Below, one piece after another: positions 11,301 to 20,038 of a stretch of 64,000 nt of DNA. Position 1 is the first letter of the stretch, and every line of letters begins with the position of its first letter. Source of the DNA: CAWCVR01 sp963799105 (lineage in GTDB: Bacteria > Acidobacteriota > Terriglobia > Bryobacterales > Bryobacteraceae); contig CAWCVR010000011.1 in assembly GCA_963799105.1 (NCBI GenBank), forward strand, positions 248,001 to 312,000, in the 5' to 3' direction. The position numbers and the translations under genes were made by a program. The notes beneath the pieces were generated by a model that did no database searches, was not told where the DNA came from, and was given only the letters and a program-made list of their open reading frames with translations.

Positions 11301-12065
11301 TTCGGCATTGCGTACACCTATTCGAAGACCATGACGACCATTTCCGACGATGGCACGTTTACCCGGCTCGCGAACGCGGGGTACGACTATCAGCTCGCCG
11401 CTTTCGACCGCACCCACTACCTTGTCGGCAACTTCGTCTGGGATCTGCCCAAGGCCAGCAAGCTGTTCCACGACAACAAGGGGATCGGCCTTTTCCTGGA
11501 CCACTGGGTTTTCTCCGGCGTCACCACACTCGCATCCGGGATGCCGATGGAGGTGGGTATGACCATCAGCGGCGTGGATGCGGGTGCCCGTCTTCTGGGC
11601 ACTCCGGTCGCCGGCAATCTCTCGGGACAGACACCACGCTTCCTGCTGAACGGCAGCCCCCAGACCGGCTCGACCTTCAACGTGTCGGCCCTGGTGGTGC
11701 CCGGCATCAACAATATCGGCCCCTACCCGCGCACCTACCTGCGCAACGCCTGGATCGTGAACCAGGATCTCTCGCTGTTTAAGAACATCCCGTTCAGCGC
11801 GGACGGCAAACGCTACATCCAGCTTCGCCTGGAGGCCTTCAACGCCCCCAACCATCCGCAGATCAGCGGCTACAACCTAACCACCAACGTGACCAATGGC
11901 GCGAACGCGACCGGGAACGCCATATTCAGCAACTACACCGGCCTGGTGGCTACCACTAATTTTCGGCCGGCCGGCAACACGTCGGTTCTCGGAACCTACT
12001 TCGGCGAGCCCACCGGGGCGCAGAACATGCGCGTTCTTCAGATCGCCGCGAAGTTCTACTTCTGA
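8397..12065 (+). CDS. TonB-dependent outer-membrane receptor with carboxypeptidase-regulatory N-terminal domain
   Basis: This outer-membrane beta-barrel of about 1222 residues belongs to the acidobacterial OmpA-like/TonB receptor type. It has a signal peptide (ALILLAALAICAFA, cut before QNNGS), then a carboxypeptidase-D regulatory-like Ig domain (GSIAGTVKDSGGGVVPGV to about residue 85), a plug domain (about 110-260, with DGITNLNLGNN) and a long barrel ending in FYF, the aromatic C-terminus used for barrel insertion. It would import oligosaccharides, siderophores or similar large ligands powered by TonB-ExbBD, which are not in the window. ATG codons at 8391 and 8397 both fit; AAAGGGAG is 8 nt before 8397, so I chose that one. 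The gene is monocistronic, with its own promoter and terminator. Confidence 0.92.
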   Translation: MVRNIQRTLAALILLAALAICAFAQNNGSIAGTVKDSGGGVVPGVAVNVVDQATGLRATANTTPEGNFIFVQLPPGTYTLTVEAKGFKKAESKDIIVSVATRVGVGDIVLEVGSLTDTITVEADAGTVQIQADSGERSDILTNREIRDIQLNGQNIVDMMKFIPGVNVSGLVANAASTVTNITGSFQVNGTRSLEHEYTLDGITNLNLGNNTGALVSVNPDALEEVKVLTSNYQAEYGRSGGGLIALTTRGGSNSFHGGALYFRRHDSMNANSYFNDLRGGQGTNARPLYRYKDYGWNFGGPVYIPHVINGKNKLFFFASQEYYRQLVPQASSVNIRVPTAAERTGDFSQTVDGAGKAITIIDPTTAAAFPGNQVPSSRLYAPGVAIMKFLPLPNTTASPNNYNYLSQVPSSYPRMETILRGDWTINDNTRLSVRWVYNHDDQQFAYGTTTASWNWPLAITDRKNGPGSVPSISLTKNFGPTTVNEFVFGIGRGGVTIAPEGNAMTRATTGINTPQLYSNADPSGYIPSISFGSIASASATPNTSLFGPFEQRFLIWQVTDSVTKVKGSHVFKLGFYFQSASNASNSQAHVQGDIDFSNATANPLNTGYGFSNALLGVYNTYTQWSKKVYQNYLYHDVSWYAQDTWKVSRHLTLDLGIRFSWFQPVYDTGGDAAYFNASAFTAANAERLYRPVCVGASTCSSGAATYRAIDPATTGTATLANTQPGYYVGKLVSGAGSISNGMQLVSGGYPDGGVTTRAILPQPRLGFAYDVTGSHKTVVRGGFGVSIDRYESGITGFGASNPPIVLQPTLQYGYLSDIQPGGGGILSPLTATAVSPHIAFPHIYSYSIGIQRNLGSGTVVDVSYVGSKSHDLPRKTNLNTPAYGTTFQPWAQDPTKFAGGAIPATEAGLPSIYSGAGLSFSGANILGTDFLRPYQGYSDITYYAFDANADYNSFQVAANRRISQGLTFGIAYTYSKTMTTISDDGTFTRLANAGYDYQLAAFDRTHYLVGNFVWDLPKASKLFHDNKGIGLFLDHWVFSGVTTLASGMPMEVGMTISGVDAGARLLGTPVAGNLSGQTPRFLLNGSPQTGSTFNVSALVVPGINNIGPYPRTYLRNAWIVNQDLSLFKNIPFSADGKRYIQLRLEAFNAPNHPQISGYNLTTNVTNGANATGNAIFSNYTGLVATTNFRPAGNTSVLGTYFGEPTGAQNMRVLQIAAKFYF

Positions 12066-12088
12066 GGCTTCAACAGCACTGAGCACAG

Positions 12089-12131
12089 AAAACCGGGGCG
12101 GGCGCCATCTGGTGGCCCGCCCCGGTTTTTT
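12089..12131 (+). terminator. Strong rho-independent terminator
   Basis: AACCGGGGCGGGC pairs with GCCCGCCCCGGTT around an 11-nt loop and is followed by a run of T. It lies just after the receptor stop codon. Because the left arm begins with A residues it may also serve the convergent DUF1080 gene. Confidence 0.88.
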
Positions 12132-12142
12132 GTGTGCCTGGC

Positions 12143-12895
12143 CTACGGCAGCGGGCGGACCCAGATGTTGCGGAACCGCATGAAAGTCTCTTTCACGTCC
12201 GGATGGTAGTGGTCCTGCAGCATCAGCGGACCCGTCTGGCAGACATCCGTCTCGTCGCCGCCGGTGGTGCGGCCCCGGATCGCCACGTGATCCTGAACCA
12301 GCACGCCGTTGTACAGCACCGTGACCGTCCCCGGAGCCGCGGGCTTTCCATCGGGAGCGCACACCGGAGCGTGAAAAACGATGTCGTAGGTCTGCCATTC
12401 CCCCGGCGGGCGCGACACGTTAACCAGCGGCGCGTACTGGCCGTAGAGCGCCCCGGCGGAGCCGTTCGCATAGGTGGGATTGTTGAAGGAATCCAGAATC
12501 TGAATCTCGTACCTTCCCTGCAGGTACACGCCGCTGTTCCCGCGCGCCTGGCCGTGCGCGGCCGGCATATTCGGGATGGCGAATTCCACGTGGATCTGCG
12601 CGCTCGCGAACTTCCGCTTGCTGTAAATATTACCGGTTCCGCTTTTGGATACCAGAACGCCCTCCACCACCGGCCATTGCGCCGCGCGCCCATCGCGGTA
12701 GACCCACTCCTCGACGCCCTTGCCGTCGAACAGCACCACCGCGTCCGACGGAGGCTGACCGGGGAGCGCTCCCGGTACTACCGGTTTAGGCTGCTGGCCG
12801 ATCTCCTGGGCCGGCACCGGCAGCAGGCCCGCCGCGGCCAGAACGCCTGCCAGGACATATCGACGGGGAACGGATACTTCGATTGCAGGCTTCAC
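12143..12895 (-). CDS. Secreted DUF1080 (3-keto-disaccharide hydrolase-like) protein 1
   Basis: This 250-residue exported protein has a signal peptide (RRYVLAGVLAAAGLLPVPAQ) and one DUF1080 jelly-roll domain (about 55-250), marked by VVLFDGKGVEEWVYRDG, NSGVYLQGRYEIQILDSF and a terminal FRNIWVRPLP. DUF1080 proteins are concanavalin-like lectin/glucanase folds; some characterised members hydrolyse 3-keto-glycosides. It starts 7 nt after the stop of a second DUF1080 gene upstream, so the two form an operon and probably act on the same glycan in the periplasm or outside the cell. The substrate cannot be read from sequence. Confidence 0.88.
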   Translation of the reverse strand: MKPAIEVSVPRRYVLAGVLAAAGLLPVPAQEIGQQPKPVVPGALPGQPPSDAVVLFDGKGVEEWVYRDGRAAQWPVVEGVLVSKSGTGNIYSKRKFASAQIHVEFAIPNMPAAHGQARGNSGVYLQGRYEIQILDSFNNPTYANGSAGALYGQYAPLVNVSRPPGEWQTYDIVFHAPVCAPDGKPAAPGTVTVLYNGVLVQDHVAIRGRTTGGDETDVCQTGPLMLQDHYHPDVKETFMRFRNIWVRPLP

Positions 12896-12902
12896 CGGGC
12901 TC

Positions 12903-13709
12903 CTACTGTTTCGGTTGGTCGAGCGGCTTCATGCGGACGTTGCGGAACCAGATCTCGGCGCCCTCCGCCTGGAGCATAATGCGGCCGCTGGTTACCGGCA
13001 GGTACGTAGCCGGGTCGTCCGGAGAGGTCTGCTTGACGTCCCAGGCGCGCATGACCGCCCGTCCATTCACCAGTTGGGTGATGCGGTCTCCATCGAGGAC
13101 CGCTTCCACGGTGTTCCATCCGTCGCGATCTTCGAAGTCCCCGAACTTGATGATCCGGCCCCGGCTTTGCGTTCGCAGCGGCCCGGACAGCACGTACATC
13201 GGATAACCTTCGGTTTCGATCTTGGTGGTGATCCTGGAGCCCTCCAGAATCCACAGGTCTCCCACGTCGGTTTCCTGAATCTGCAACTCCAGCGCGCGCG
13301 GCCAAACCTTGTCGGGACCCGTGAAGTAGTACAGCAGGCCGCTATCCCTCTTGTCGTCCTCGCGCGGCGGAAAGCGCTTGACGCCCCATTTGAACTCGGC
13401 ACGGATCCGGCAGTGCCCGAACTCGCGGTCCGTCGCCAAATACCCAAACTCCTGGCTTTCGCGAGTCACCGGGATATCCAGAATGTGCACCATGCCGTTT
13501 TCCACTTTGAATACTTTTTTGGGATCGGCATTCTTCCCGGTGGATGGCAGGAACGTGTACCATCCGTCGAAGTTCCTGCCGTTGAACAGCGATACCCATC
13601 CGTCGGAATCGGACGCGGGGCGGGTTTGCCCGCTCAGCGGGAAGCCGCCGGCAAGAGTAGCCGCGAGAACGGCTCCGGCGGCGGGGAACACTCGGGTCGT
13701 CAAGCTCAT
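12903..13709 (-). CDS. Secreted DUF1080 (3-keto-disaccharide hydrolase-like) protein 2
   Basis: This 268-residue protein is the first gene of the DUF1080 pair. It has a signal peptide (residues 1-28, ending near GFPLSGQ) and one DUF1080 domain: WVSLFNGRNFDGWYTFL at the start, DSGLLYYF and ALELQIQE in the middle, and WFRNVRMKPL at the end. It is longer than its neighbour in the loop before the central strand and the two share little identity outside the motifs, so this is an old duplication. A TAGGTT lies 9 nt before the ATG and could be a -10 for a leaderless message; no clear ribosome binding site is seen. Confidence 0.88.
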   Translation of the reverse strand: MSLTTRVFPAAGAVLAATLAGGFPLSGQTRPASDSDGWVSLFNGRNFDGWYTFLPSTGKNADPKKVFKVENGMVHILDIPVTRESQEFGYLATDREFGHCRIRAEFKWGVKRFPPREDDKRDSGLLYYFTGPDKVWPRALELQIQETDVGDLWILEGSRITTKIETEGYPMYVLSGPLRTQSRGRIIKFGDFEDRDGWNTVEAVLDGDRITQLVNGRAVMRAWDVKQTSPDDPATYLPVTSGRIMLQAEGAEIWFRNVRMKPLDQPKQ

Positions 13710-13881
13710 CGGAATGCGAACCTATGCCATGCAGGACTTCTCGTCAATACACGGTAGCGCATTCCGGCCTATGCAAATTGTGAATTCTCGGCCATGCCTA
13801 TGGCCCGCCGGCGGCTCGTTCGTCCGATCGGGAGGACGTGGGCGCGCTCCGCTTTCGCGCCGCCCACCCCTGGCCGTGCGG

Positions 13882-14090
13882 GTGCGCGACATGGAAGTGA
13901 AGCCCCCCCGGGGAAACCCCACGGAACCGCGAGCGTCAGCGAGCGGCCCGAGCGGCACGCCGCAGGCTGCGTGTGAGAGGCTGCGGGCGCCCGGCAGAGT
14001 CGTCCCCCGGTTTGGGCCGCCCGCTGGCGCTCGCGGTTCCGTGGGGGACCCAGAGCGGTTGCCGCGATCTCGTCACTTCCATGTCGCGTA
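13882..14090. repeat. Large inverted repeat of the GAACCGCGAGCG family
   Basis: The outer arms are GCGACATGGAAGTGA and TCACTTCCATGTCGC, about 190 bp apart. Inside them, CCACGGAACCGCGAGCG followed by an AGCGGCCC-like end is repeated in inverted orientation near 14029-14042. The unit resembles a REPIN: two related imperfect palindromes face each other around a variable centre. It takes up most of the 444-base gap between the divergent DUF1080 operon and the sensor kinase gene. Confidence 0.75.
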
Positions 14091-14153
14091 CCCTGGGCAT
14101 GCCGGTTGATTGCTGGTCTGGTCGCGGGTACGATTGAATGGGGCGGCGGAAGC

Positions 14154-17129
14154 ATGACGGCTGGATATCGCGGTTGGAGGGTGTGGCAGGCTGTCGCCGC
14201 GCTCAGCCTCGCCGCCGTTTCGCCTCGTCCGGTTCCCTCCGCCTCCCTAGCGCCGCGGACCCAACCCCAGTCCGGCTTGCATCAGGAGAACGCCAGTTAT
14301 GGCGTCGATTTCTGGCGGGAAGCCGAAGGGTTCGCGCAATCCCGCGTCAGAGCCATCGTGCAGACCCGGGACGGATACATGTGGCTCGGCACCGACGGCG
14401 GGCTGGTCCGGTTCAACGGCGAAAGCTTCACCGCGTTCACGGTCCGGACGGGCGATCTGAAAGACAACGAGGTCTGGGCGCTTCAAGAAGACGACCAGGG
14501 CGGGCTGTGGATCGGCACCTACGGAGGAGGCCTCACTCTCCTCAAGGATGGGCGCTTCCGGACCTTCACGACCGCCGAGGGGCTTCCCGACGATGTCGTT
14601 ACCTCCGTGGTCAAGGACCGCCAGGGCAACATCTGGGTGATTACGCCGCAAGGGCTGGCACGCGGGTCTCACGGAGCGTTTACGCGCATCACGCCCCGCG
14701 ACGGATTGCCCGAGGCTCGTGTCACGGCGGTGTGCGGGGCCGCGTCCCAAGGCGTCCTGGCGGCGACGCGCAACGGCCTCTATGGTTTCGCCAAAGGCCG
14801 GTTCGAATCCCTTCCCCCGGCGGGTAATTTTGGCGTGCCGCAGCGCTTGCTGTGCGGCAGCGATGGGTCCGTTTGGATCGGTTACAGTAGCGGGACGATC
14901 GAGCATCGGGCGAACGGCGTTTCAGAGAATTTCGCTCCTTCGCGGAGCGCCGCGGGCCCGGTTGACAATCTCTACGAGGACCCGCGGGGTGGCGTCTGGG
15001 CGGTGCTGGGGCGGCGCGTCGCCAGGTTGCGGAACGGCGGGTTCGAGACGGTTCCGGTGGAAAGCGGCGCCGCCGGTTTGGACGGCGTTTACACCTTGTG
15101 CATGGACCGCGAGGGAGGCATCTGGGTCGGTCTGCGGTCAAACGGCCTGGCTCGGCTGCGGACGCGGCGGCTCTCCACGCTATCCGTGGAAGACGGACTT
15201 CCGGACGATCGGACGCGGGCGGTTTTCGAGGACAGCCGCGGCGATATCTGGGTTGGAACGGCCGATGGACTCGCCAGGTACCGTGACGGGCGCTTCGAAA
15301 CGTGGACCGCCGTGAGCGGCTCCCGTCTGGGCGACGTTAGATCCATTGCCGAAGACTCCCAGGGTACCGTCTGGATTTCCGCCGGCAAGGATCTGCTATG
15401 GATGAAGAGCGGACGCCTTGCGCCTGTGCCCAATTGGGCCGGCGTGTCCGAAATCGAAGTGCTCTACAAGGACGCCGCGGGCCGCATGTGGATCGCCACG
15501 GACGGCGCCGGCCTGTTCCAATACTCCGGCGGGGTGTTTCGGAATTTCCGCACGCCGGACGGCCTGGCGAGCAATCACGTCCGCGCCATTATGGGCGACC
15601 GCCACGGCGCGCTCTGGATCAGCACGTCCGGCAAGGGCCTCAGCCGGTATCTTGACGGAAAGTTTACGACTTTCACCACCAGGGACGGGCTGGCCGGAGA
15701 CCGCGTGGTCGCCATGCATGAGGACGAGGAAGGCGCTATCTGGTTCGCCACCCGGCGCGGACTCTCGAGGCTCAAGGACGGTGCTTTCTTCACCTGGCGG
15801 GAATCCGGCCTGTTCACGGACTTCGTCTACTCCATTGTCGACGACGGCCGCGGCAATTTCTGGTTCAGCTCGGCGCAGGGAATATTCAAGGCCGGTAAGC
15901 GGGAACTCCGCGATTTTGCCGCCGGCCGGCTCAAGAGGATCGCCTCCGTGGCCTACGGCGAGAAGGATGGCATGAAGACCAGGGCGGGCAATGTCGGCAA
16001 CCAGCCGGTCGCTTTAAGATCCGCCGCCGGTCAACTGTTGTTCACTACCATGAAGGGGTTGGTGGTTGTCGACCCGGACCGCATTTCCCCCGATACGTTC
16101 ATCCCTCCGGTGTATATCGAGAAGGTCATAGTGAACAGGAAGAACCAGCCGCCGGACCGTTATGTTCAATTGCCGCTTGGCGCCGGCGAGGTCGAGATTC
16201 ATTATGCCGCGCCCTGCTATTCCGAGCCCGAAAAACTGCGGTTCCGGTATCTGCTCGAAGGTTTCGACCGGGACTGGATAGACGCGGGCGGCAGACGCTT
16301 CACGTATTACGCCAATCTGAGCCCCGGGAGTTACCGCTTTCGCGTGGCCGCCGGCAAGGCGGATGGCGTCTGGAACGAATCCGGCGCCGCGTTTTCGTTC
16401 TATCTCAAGCCGCCCTTCTATCGCACGCCGCTTTTTGCCGCCATCGCCGTGCTTTTCGCGATGCTGTTTGCCTGGCTGATGTATTGGCTCCGCATGCGGG
16501 GTTTGGAGGCCAGATATTCCGCCGTGCTTGCCGAGCGCAACCGGATCTCGCGGGATATTCACGACACCCTGGCGCAGAACCTTGCCGGGATTGCCCTGCA
16601 GTTGGACGCCGTCCACATGCAATTGCCCGACGTGAACACCGGTCTGCGCGAGCGTCTGGACGAGGCCTGCAACCTGACGAGGTATAGTCTTGCCGAAGCC
16701 CGCCGGGCCATCTCCGACCTCCGTTCCGACGGATTGGAATGTCCCGAACTGTCCGCCGCGCTGCCTGAAATCGCCCACCGGGTGGCCGGCGATCTTCCGA
16801 CCCGCGTTGTCGTTGCGGGCGCCCCGCGAAAGCTGGATCCCGCCATGGAAAGAAATCTGCTCCGCATTTTTCAGGAAGCCTTGGCGAATGCCGTGAAGCA
16901 CGCTCACGCCAGCAGGGTGGACGTTGAATTGCGGTACGAGCCGGATAGCCTCGCGCTGCGCGTGCGCGACGATGGGCGCGGGTTCGATCCCCAAGTCTTC
17001 GACGCGGCCGCGGGCGGGCACTACGGGTTGATTGGAATGCGCGAGCGCGCCGAGAGAATCGGCGGCCGTCTGACGCTGAACAGCAGACCGGGAGAAGGCA
17101 CCGAAATGCTGGTCGAAGTGCCTACGTAG
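14154..17129 (+). CDS. Two-component sensor kinase with beta-propeller (Reg_prop), Y_Y_Y and HisKA_3/HATPase domains
   Basis: This is a membrane sensor histidine kinase of about 991 residues. It has a signal peptide, then two seven-bladed periplasmic propellers built from Reg_prop repeats (DGYMWLGTDGGLVRFNG-like units through about residue 640), a Y_Y_Y domain (about 660-750, LEGFDRDWIDAG), one membrane helix (about 765-785), a HisKA_3 domain with RISRDIHDTLAQN (phospho-His about residue 803) and a C-terminal HATPase with N (EALANAVKH) and G (DDGRGFDP) boxes. The layout matches hybrid-type sensors of glycan breakdown products. ATG 14154 is chosen over the upstream TTG 14106 because the signal peptide follows directly. 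Its cognate regulator starts 24 nt downstream. Confidence 0.93.
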   Translation: MTAGYRGWRVWQAVAALSLAAVSPRPVPSASLAPRTQPQSGLHQENASYGVDFWREAEGFAQSRVRAIVQTRDGYMWLGTDGGLVRFNGESFTAFTVRTGDLKDNEVWALQEDDQGGLWIGTYGGGLTLLKDGRFRTFTTAEGLPDDVVTSVVKDRQGNIWVITPQGLARGSHGAFTRITPRDGLPEARVTAVCGAASQGVLAATRNGLYGFAKGRFESLPPAGNFGVPQRLLCGSDGSVWIGYSSGTIEHRANGVSENFAPSRSAAGPVDNLYEDPRGGVWAVLGRRVARLRNGGFETVPVESGAAGLDGVYTLCMDREGGIWVGLRSNGLARLRTRRLSTLSVEDGLPDDRTRAVFEDSRGDIWVGTADGLARYRDGRFETWTAVSGSRLGDVRSIAEDSQGTVWISAGKDLLWMKSGRLAPVPNWAGVSEIEVLYKDAAGRMWIATDGAGLFQYSGGVFRNFRTPDGLASNHVRAIMGDRHGALWISTSGKGLSRYLDGKFTTFTTRDGLAGDRVVAMHEDEEGAIWFATRRGLSRLKDGAFFTWRESGLFTDFVYSIVDDGRGNFWFSSAQGIFKAGKRELRDFAAGRLKRIASVAYGEKDGMKTRAGNVGNQPVALRSAAGQLLFTTMKGLVVVDPDRISPDTFIPPVYIEKVIVNRKNQPPDRYVQLPLGAGEVEIHYAAPCYSEPEKLRFRYLLEGFDRDWIDAGGRRFTYYANLSPGSYRFRVAAGKADGVWNESGAAFSFYLKPPFYRTPLFAAIAVLFAMLFAWLMYWLRMRGLEARYSAVLAERNRISRDIHDTLAQNLAGIALQLDAVHMQLPDVNTGLRERLDEACNLTRYSLAEARRAISDLRSDGLECPELSAALPEIAHRVAGDLPTRVVVAGAPRKLDPAMERNLLRIFQEALANAVKHAHASRVDVELRYEPDSLALRVRDDGRGFDPQVFDAAAGGHYGLIGMRERAERIGGRLTLNSRPGEGTEMLVEVPT

Positions 17130-17152
17130 CCCGCCCGCGCCGGAGAACATGC

Positions 17153-17794
17153 ATGACCGATACGAACGTCGACGCCCGGATTCGCACCATGATCGTCGAG
17201 GATCACTTCGTGGTTCGGGTCGGGCTGAGCGCCATTATCAATAGTCAACCCGACATGGTGATCGTGGCCGAAACCGGCAATGGACGCCAGGCCGTGGAAC
17301 TTTTCGAGCAACACGAGCCCGACGTCACCCTGATGGACCTGCGGCTCCCCGGACTGGATGGGATCGAAGCCATCACCGCCATTCTCGGGAAGTTCCCGCG
17401 CGCGCGGATCATCGTGCTGTCTTCCTTCGGGGGCACCGAAAACGTGTTTCGCGCCTTTCAGGCCGGCGCGCGCTCGTACTTCCTGAAAGACGTCAAAGGC
17501 CGCGACCTGGTGGAGGCCATCCGGGCCGTGCATGCCGGCCAGCGCCCGCTTCCCCAGGAGGTTGCGTCGTGCCTGGCCGAGAGGATTCCCCGCCCCGAGC
17601 TCAGCCCGCGGGAATTGGAAATTCTCAAGTTGATCGCCAAGGGAGAGTCCAACAAGGAGATCGCAGCCCGGCTGGCTATCAGCGAGGGCACCGTCCGGGT
17701 GCATGCCAGTAATCTGTTTGCGAAGCTGGGATGCAGCTACCGCGCACAAGCCGTGGCGGTGGCGTTTCATCGCGGAATCATCTCCGTCGAGTAA
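17153..17794 (+). CDS. NarL/LuxR-family response regulator
   Basis: This 213-residue regulator has an N-terminal receiver domain (acidic E16-D17, phospho-acceptor D62 in LMDLRLPG, Thr/Ser switch replaced by Ser-Ser, K105-like in FLKDV) and a C-terminal LuxR helix-turn-helix (LSPRELEILKLIAKGESNKE to about residue 205). It would be phosphorylated by the propeller kinase encoded 24 nt upstream and bind promoters of nearby or distant polysaccharide-use genes. The targets are not evident in the window. ATG 17153 follows GGAGAACATGC. Confidence 0.95.
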   Translation: MTDTNVDARIRTMIVEDHFVVRVGLSAIINSQPDMVIVAETGNGRQAVELFEQHEPDVTLMDLRLPGLDGIEAITAILGKFPRARIIVLSSFGGTENVFRAFQAGARSYFLKDVKGRDLVEAIRAVHAGQRPLPQEVASCLAERIPRPELSPRELEILKLIAKGESNKEIAARLAISEGTVRVHASNLFAKLGCSYRAQAVAVAFHRGIISVE

Positions 17795-17944
17795 CCGCCA
17801 CGGGGACAGACATGAATTTCCGGCGCAGTTTGCCGGAAACTCGCTGTCTGTCCCCCGGTTTTTGCGTCCCGGTTTTCGTGTCCCCCGGATTGCCCCAGGT
17901 TCCTCGCCATCTGCGACAATGCAACCAATAGCGAGGTTCTGACT

Positions 17945-18220
17945 ATGCCGTGCTTTCTGGTTGTCGCCATTCTGGCGTTTCCGCGGGCCATCCTGGTCCT
18001 GATGTTCCTCTTCACCACCTATCTGCAACGCGCCTATCATGGCATGCTGCTACCCCTGCTGGGGTTCTTCTTCCTGCCCCTGACCACCGTGGTCTACGCG
18101 TGGCTGGTCAATTCCGGCCGTCATCTGGAGGGGATCAACCTGCTGTTTCTTGTCCTCGCCGTGGTGATCGATGCCGGCGGGTTGAGCGGCGGCGAATACC
18201 ACCGCAGGCGGCGGGATTGA
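17945..18220 (+). CDS. Small integral membrane protein, unknown function
   Basis: This 91-residue protein has three hydrophobic segments (about 3-22, 32-52 and 63-80) and an Arg-rich C-terminus (HRRRRD). GCGAGG lies 8 nt before the ATG. It ends 3 nt before the yggS start, so it is cotranscribed with yggS and perhaps the following glycosyltransferase. I recognise no family; similar small proteins are common next to yggS-type genes in several phyla (in others it is YggT, which this does not clearly resemble). Confidence 0.7.
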   Translation: MPCFLVVAILAFPRAILVLMFLFTTYLQRAYHGMLLPLLGFFFLPLTTVVYAWLVNSGRHLEGINLLFLVLAVVIDAGGLSGGEYHRRRRD

Positions 18221-18222
18221 GC

Positions 18223-18906
18223 ATGCCGCCGCCGGCGGGTGCGGATACCCTGGAAGCCCGGCTGGGGGCCGTTCGCGACCGCATGGCCCGCGCCGCCGGC
18301 CGCTCGCGGCGCGACCCCGCCGCCATCCTTCTGCTGGCGGTCACTAAAGTCTTCCCGGCAGCCGCGATTCACGAAGCGTACGCCCTGGGACTGCGGGATT
18401 TCGGCGAGAACTACGTGCGGGAATTCGAAGGCAAGGCGCCCGCGGTCGCCGATCTCGCGGGCGCGCGCTTCCACCTCATCGGCCACCTGCAATCCAATAA
18501 GGCGCGCAAAGCCGCCGAACTGTTCCAGGCGATTCAGACCGTGGACTCGTCCAGGCTCGGGCGGCGCTTGAACGAGGCTGCCCGGGCCATCCAGGTCATG
18601 ATCGAGGTCAAACTGTCCGCCGAACAGGCCAAGAGCGGCGCCGCCCCCGAGGAATTGCCCGAACTCGTCGCCGCCCTGCGCGAGTGCCCCAACCTCGATC
18701 TGCGCGGCCTGATGACCATGCCGCCGTGGCCGGATCGCCCCGAGGACTCGCGGCCCTATTTTCGCCGCCTGCGCGATCTGGGGGAACGCCACGGATTGCC
18801 CGAACTGTCCATGGGAATGTCGCTCGATCTGGAAATCGCCATCGAGGAAGGTTCCACCTGTGTCCGCGTCGGCACCGCCCTGTTCGGCCAGCGGAGGATG
18901 GCGTAG
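18223..18906 (+). CDS. yggS: YggS/PipY family pyridoxal-phosphate homeostasis protein
   Basis: This cytosolic PLP-binding TIM-barrel protein (227 residues) keeps free pyridoxal phosphate in balance. The PLP lysine is in LLLAVTK (K42), followed by FGENYVREFEGK and the IGHLQSNKARK signature; the C-terminal phosphate-binding block is LSMGMSLDLEIAIEEGST and VRVGTALFG. Length is normal for the family. ATG 18223 is taken because it lies 3 nt after the previous stop and the family N-terminus begins soon after it. Confidence 0.95.
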   Translation: MPPPAGADTLEARLGAVRDRMARAAGRSRRDPAAILLLAVTKVFPAAAIHEAYALGLRDFGENYVREFEGKAPAVADLAGARFHLIGHLQSNKARKAAELFQAIQTVDSSRLGRRLNEAARAIQVMIEVKLSAEQAKSGAAPEELPELVAALRECPNLDLRGLMTMPPWPDRPEDSRPYFRRLRDLGERHGLPELSMGMSLDLEIAIEEGSTCVRVGTALFGQRRMA

Positions 18907-18937
18907 CGGGGTCGCGCCGTCCCAGCCCGTTCCTGCC

Positions 18938-20038
18938 ATGACTGTCGGCTTCTACTCCCCGCTTCCGCCCGCGCGCACCGGCGTGGCCGATTACGCCGCC
19001 GCGCTGCTGGCCGAACTGCGCCGCCACGGCCGCGTGGAGGTCGCCCCCGAGCGCTGCGACATAGCCCTCTACCACCTGGGCAATAATCCGCTCCACGCCG
19101 CCGTCTACCGCCGCGCGCTCGAACATCCGGGAGTGGTGACGCTTCACGACGCCGTGCTCCATCATTTCCTCCTCGGACAGCTTGACGAGTCCGCTTACGT
19201 CGAAGAGTTCGTTTATAACTCCGGCGTTTGGAGCCGCGATCTGGCGCGCGAGTTGTGGCGCGGCCGCGCGGCTTCCGGCGCCGATCCCCGCTACTTCGCC
19301 CACCCCATGCTCAAGCGCGCCGCCGGGCGGGCGCTGGCGGTCGTGGTGCACAATGCCGCCGCCGCGCGCGCGGTGAGGGCGGCCGCGCCGGACGCGCGCG
19401 TCGTCGAGATTCCCCACCTTCTCGAGACGCCCCCGCTCCCCAGCCACTCCGAGACCATGCGCTACCGCCAGCGGCTGGGAGTTCGCCAGGACGCCTTCCT
19501 GTTCGGCGTCTTCGGCTACCTGCGCGAGTCCAAACGCCTGTCCAGCGTGCTCGAAGTCTTCGCCGAAGTGCGCCGCGAAGTCCCCGCGGCCGCTCTCCTG
19601 GTGGCCGGACAGTTCGTCTCCACCGACCTGCGCCGCGCCGTCGAGCCGCTGCTCTCCCAGCCCGGCGTGGTGCGGCGCCCCTACCTGCGGGAGAGCGAAT
19701 TCTGGCTGGCCGCGTCAGCCGTGGATGCCTGTATCAACCTGCGCTATCCCTCGGCCGGCGAGACCTCCGGCACCGCCATACGGCTGATGGGCCTCGGTAA
19801 GCCCGTCCTGCTCACCGATGGCGAAGAATGCGCCGCCGTACCGGAGGACGCCTGTGTGCGCATCCCGCCGGGGCCCGCCGAGCGCGAGTCTCTGCGGCGG
19901 CACATGATTCTGCTACTATCTGACTTCGACGTGGCCCGTGCCATCGGCCGCCGGGGAGCCGGGCATGTTGCGTCCCGCCACAGCGCGGATGACGCTGCAA
20001 GACGCTACTGGGAATTGCTGTGCGCGCTGGTTACCTAA
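18938..20038 (+). CDS. Glycosyltransferase, GT4-like
   Basis: The product is 366 residues long, with a GT-B-type N-terminal domain (YSPLPPARTGVADYAAALLA, the usual glycine-rich start) and a C-terminal Rossmann domain carrying GVFGYLRESKRL and the SAGETSGTAIRLMGLGKPV donor-binding region. It is probably a nucleotide-sugar-dependent transferase for a surface glycan. The ATG at 18938 starts the family sequence; upstream codons read through the end of yggS. Its last 19 nt overlap the GTG start of the hydrolase gene, which suggests coupled translation. The sugar and acceptor are unknown. Confidence 0.88.
   Translation: MTVGFYSPLPPARTGVADYAAALLAELRRHGRVEVAPERCDIALYHLGNNPLHAAVYRRALEHPGVVTLHDAVLHHFLLGQLDESAYVEEFVYNSGVWSRDLARELWRGRAASGADPRYFAHPMLKRAAGRALAVVVHNAAAARAVRAAAPDARVVEIPHLLETPPLPSHSETMRYRQRLGVRQDAFLFGVFGYLRESKRLSSVLEVFAEVRREVPAAALLVAGQFVSTDLRRAVEPLLSQPGVVRRPYLRESEFWLAASAVDACINLRYPSAGETSGTAIRLMGLGKPVLLTDGEECAAVPEDACVRIPPGPAERESLRRHMILLLSDFDVARAIGRRGAGHVASRHSADDAARRYWELLCALVT

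Noticed and set aside
14795..14812. GGTTCGAATCC, as in a tRNA T-arm
   Set aside because: It lies inside the sensor kinase coding region and no acceptor stem, D-arm or anticodon arm can be drawn around it.
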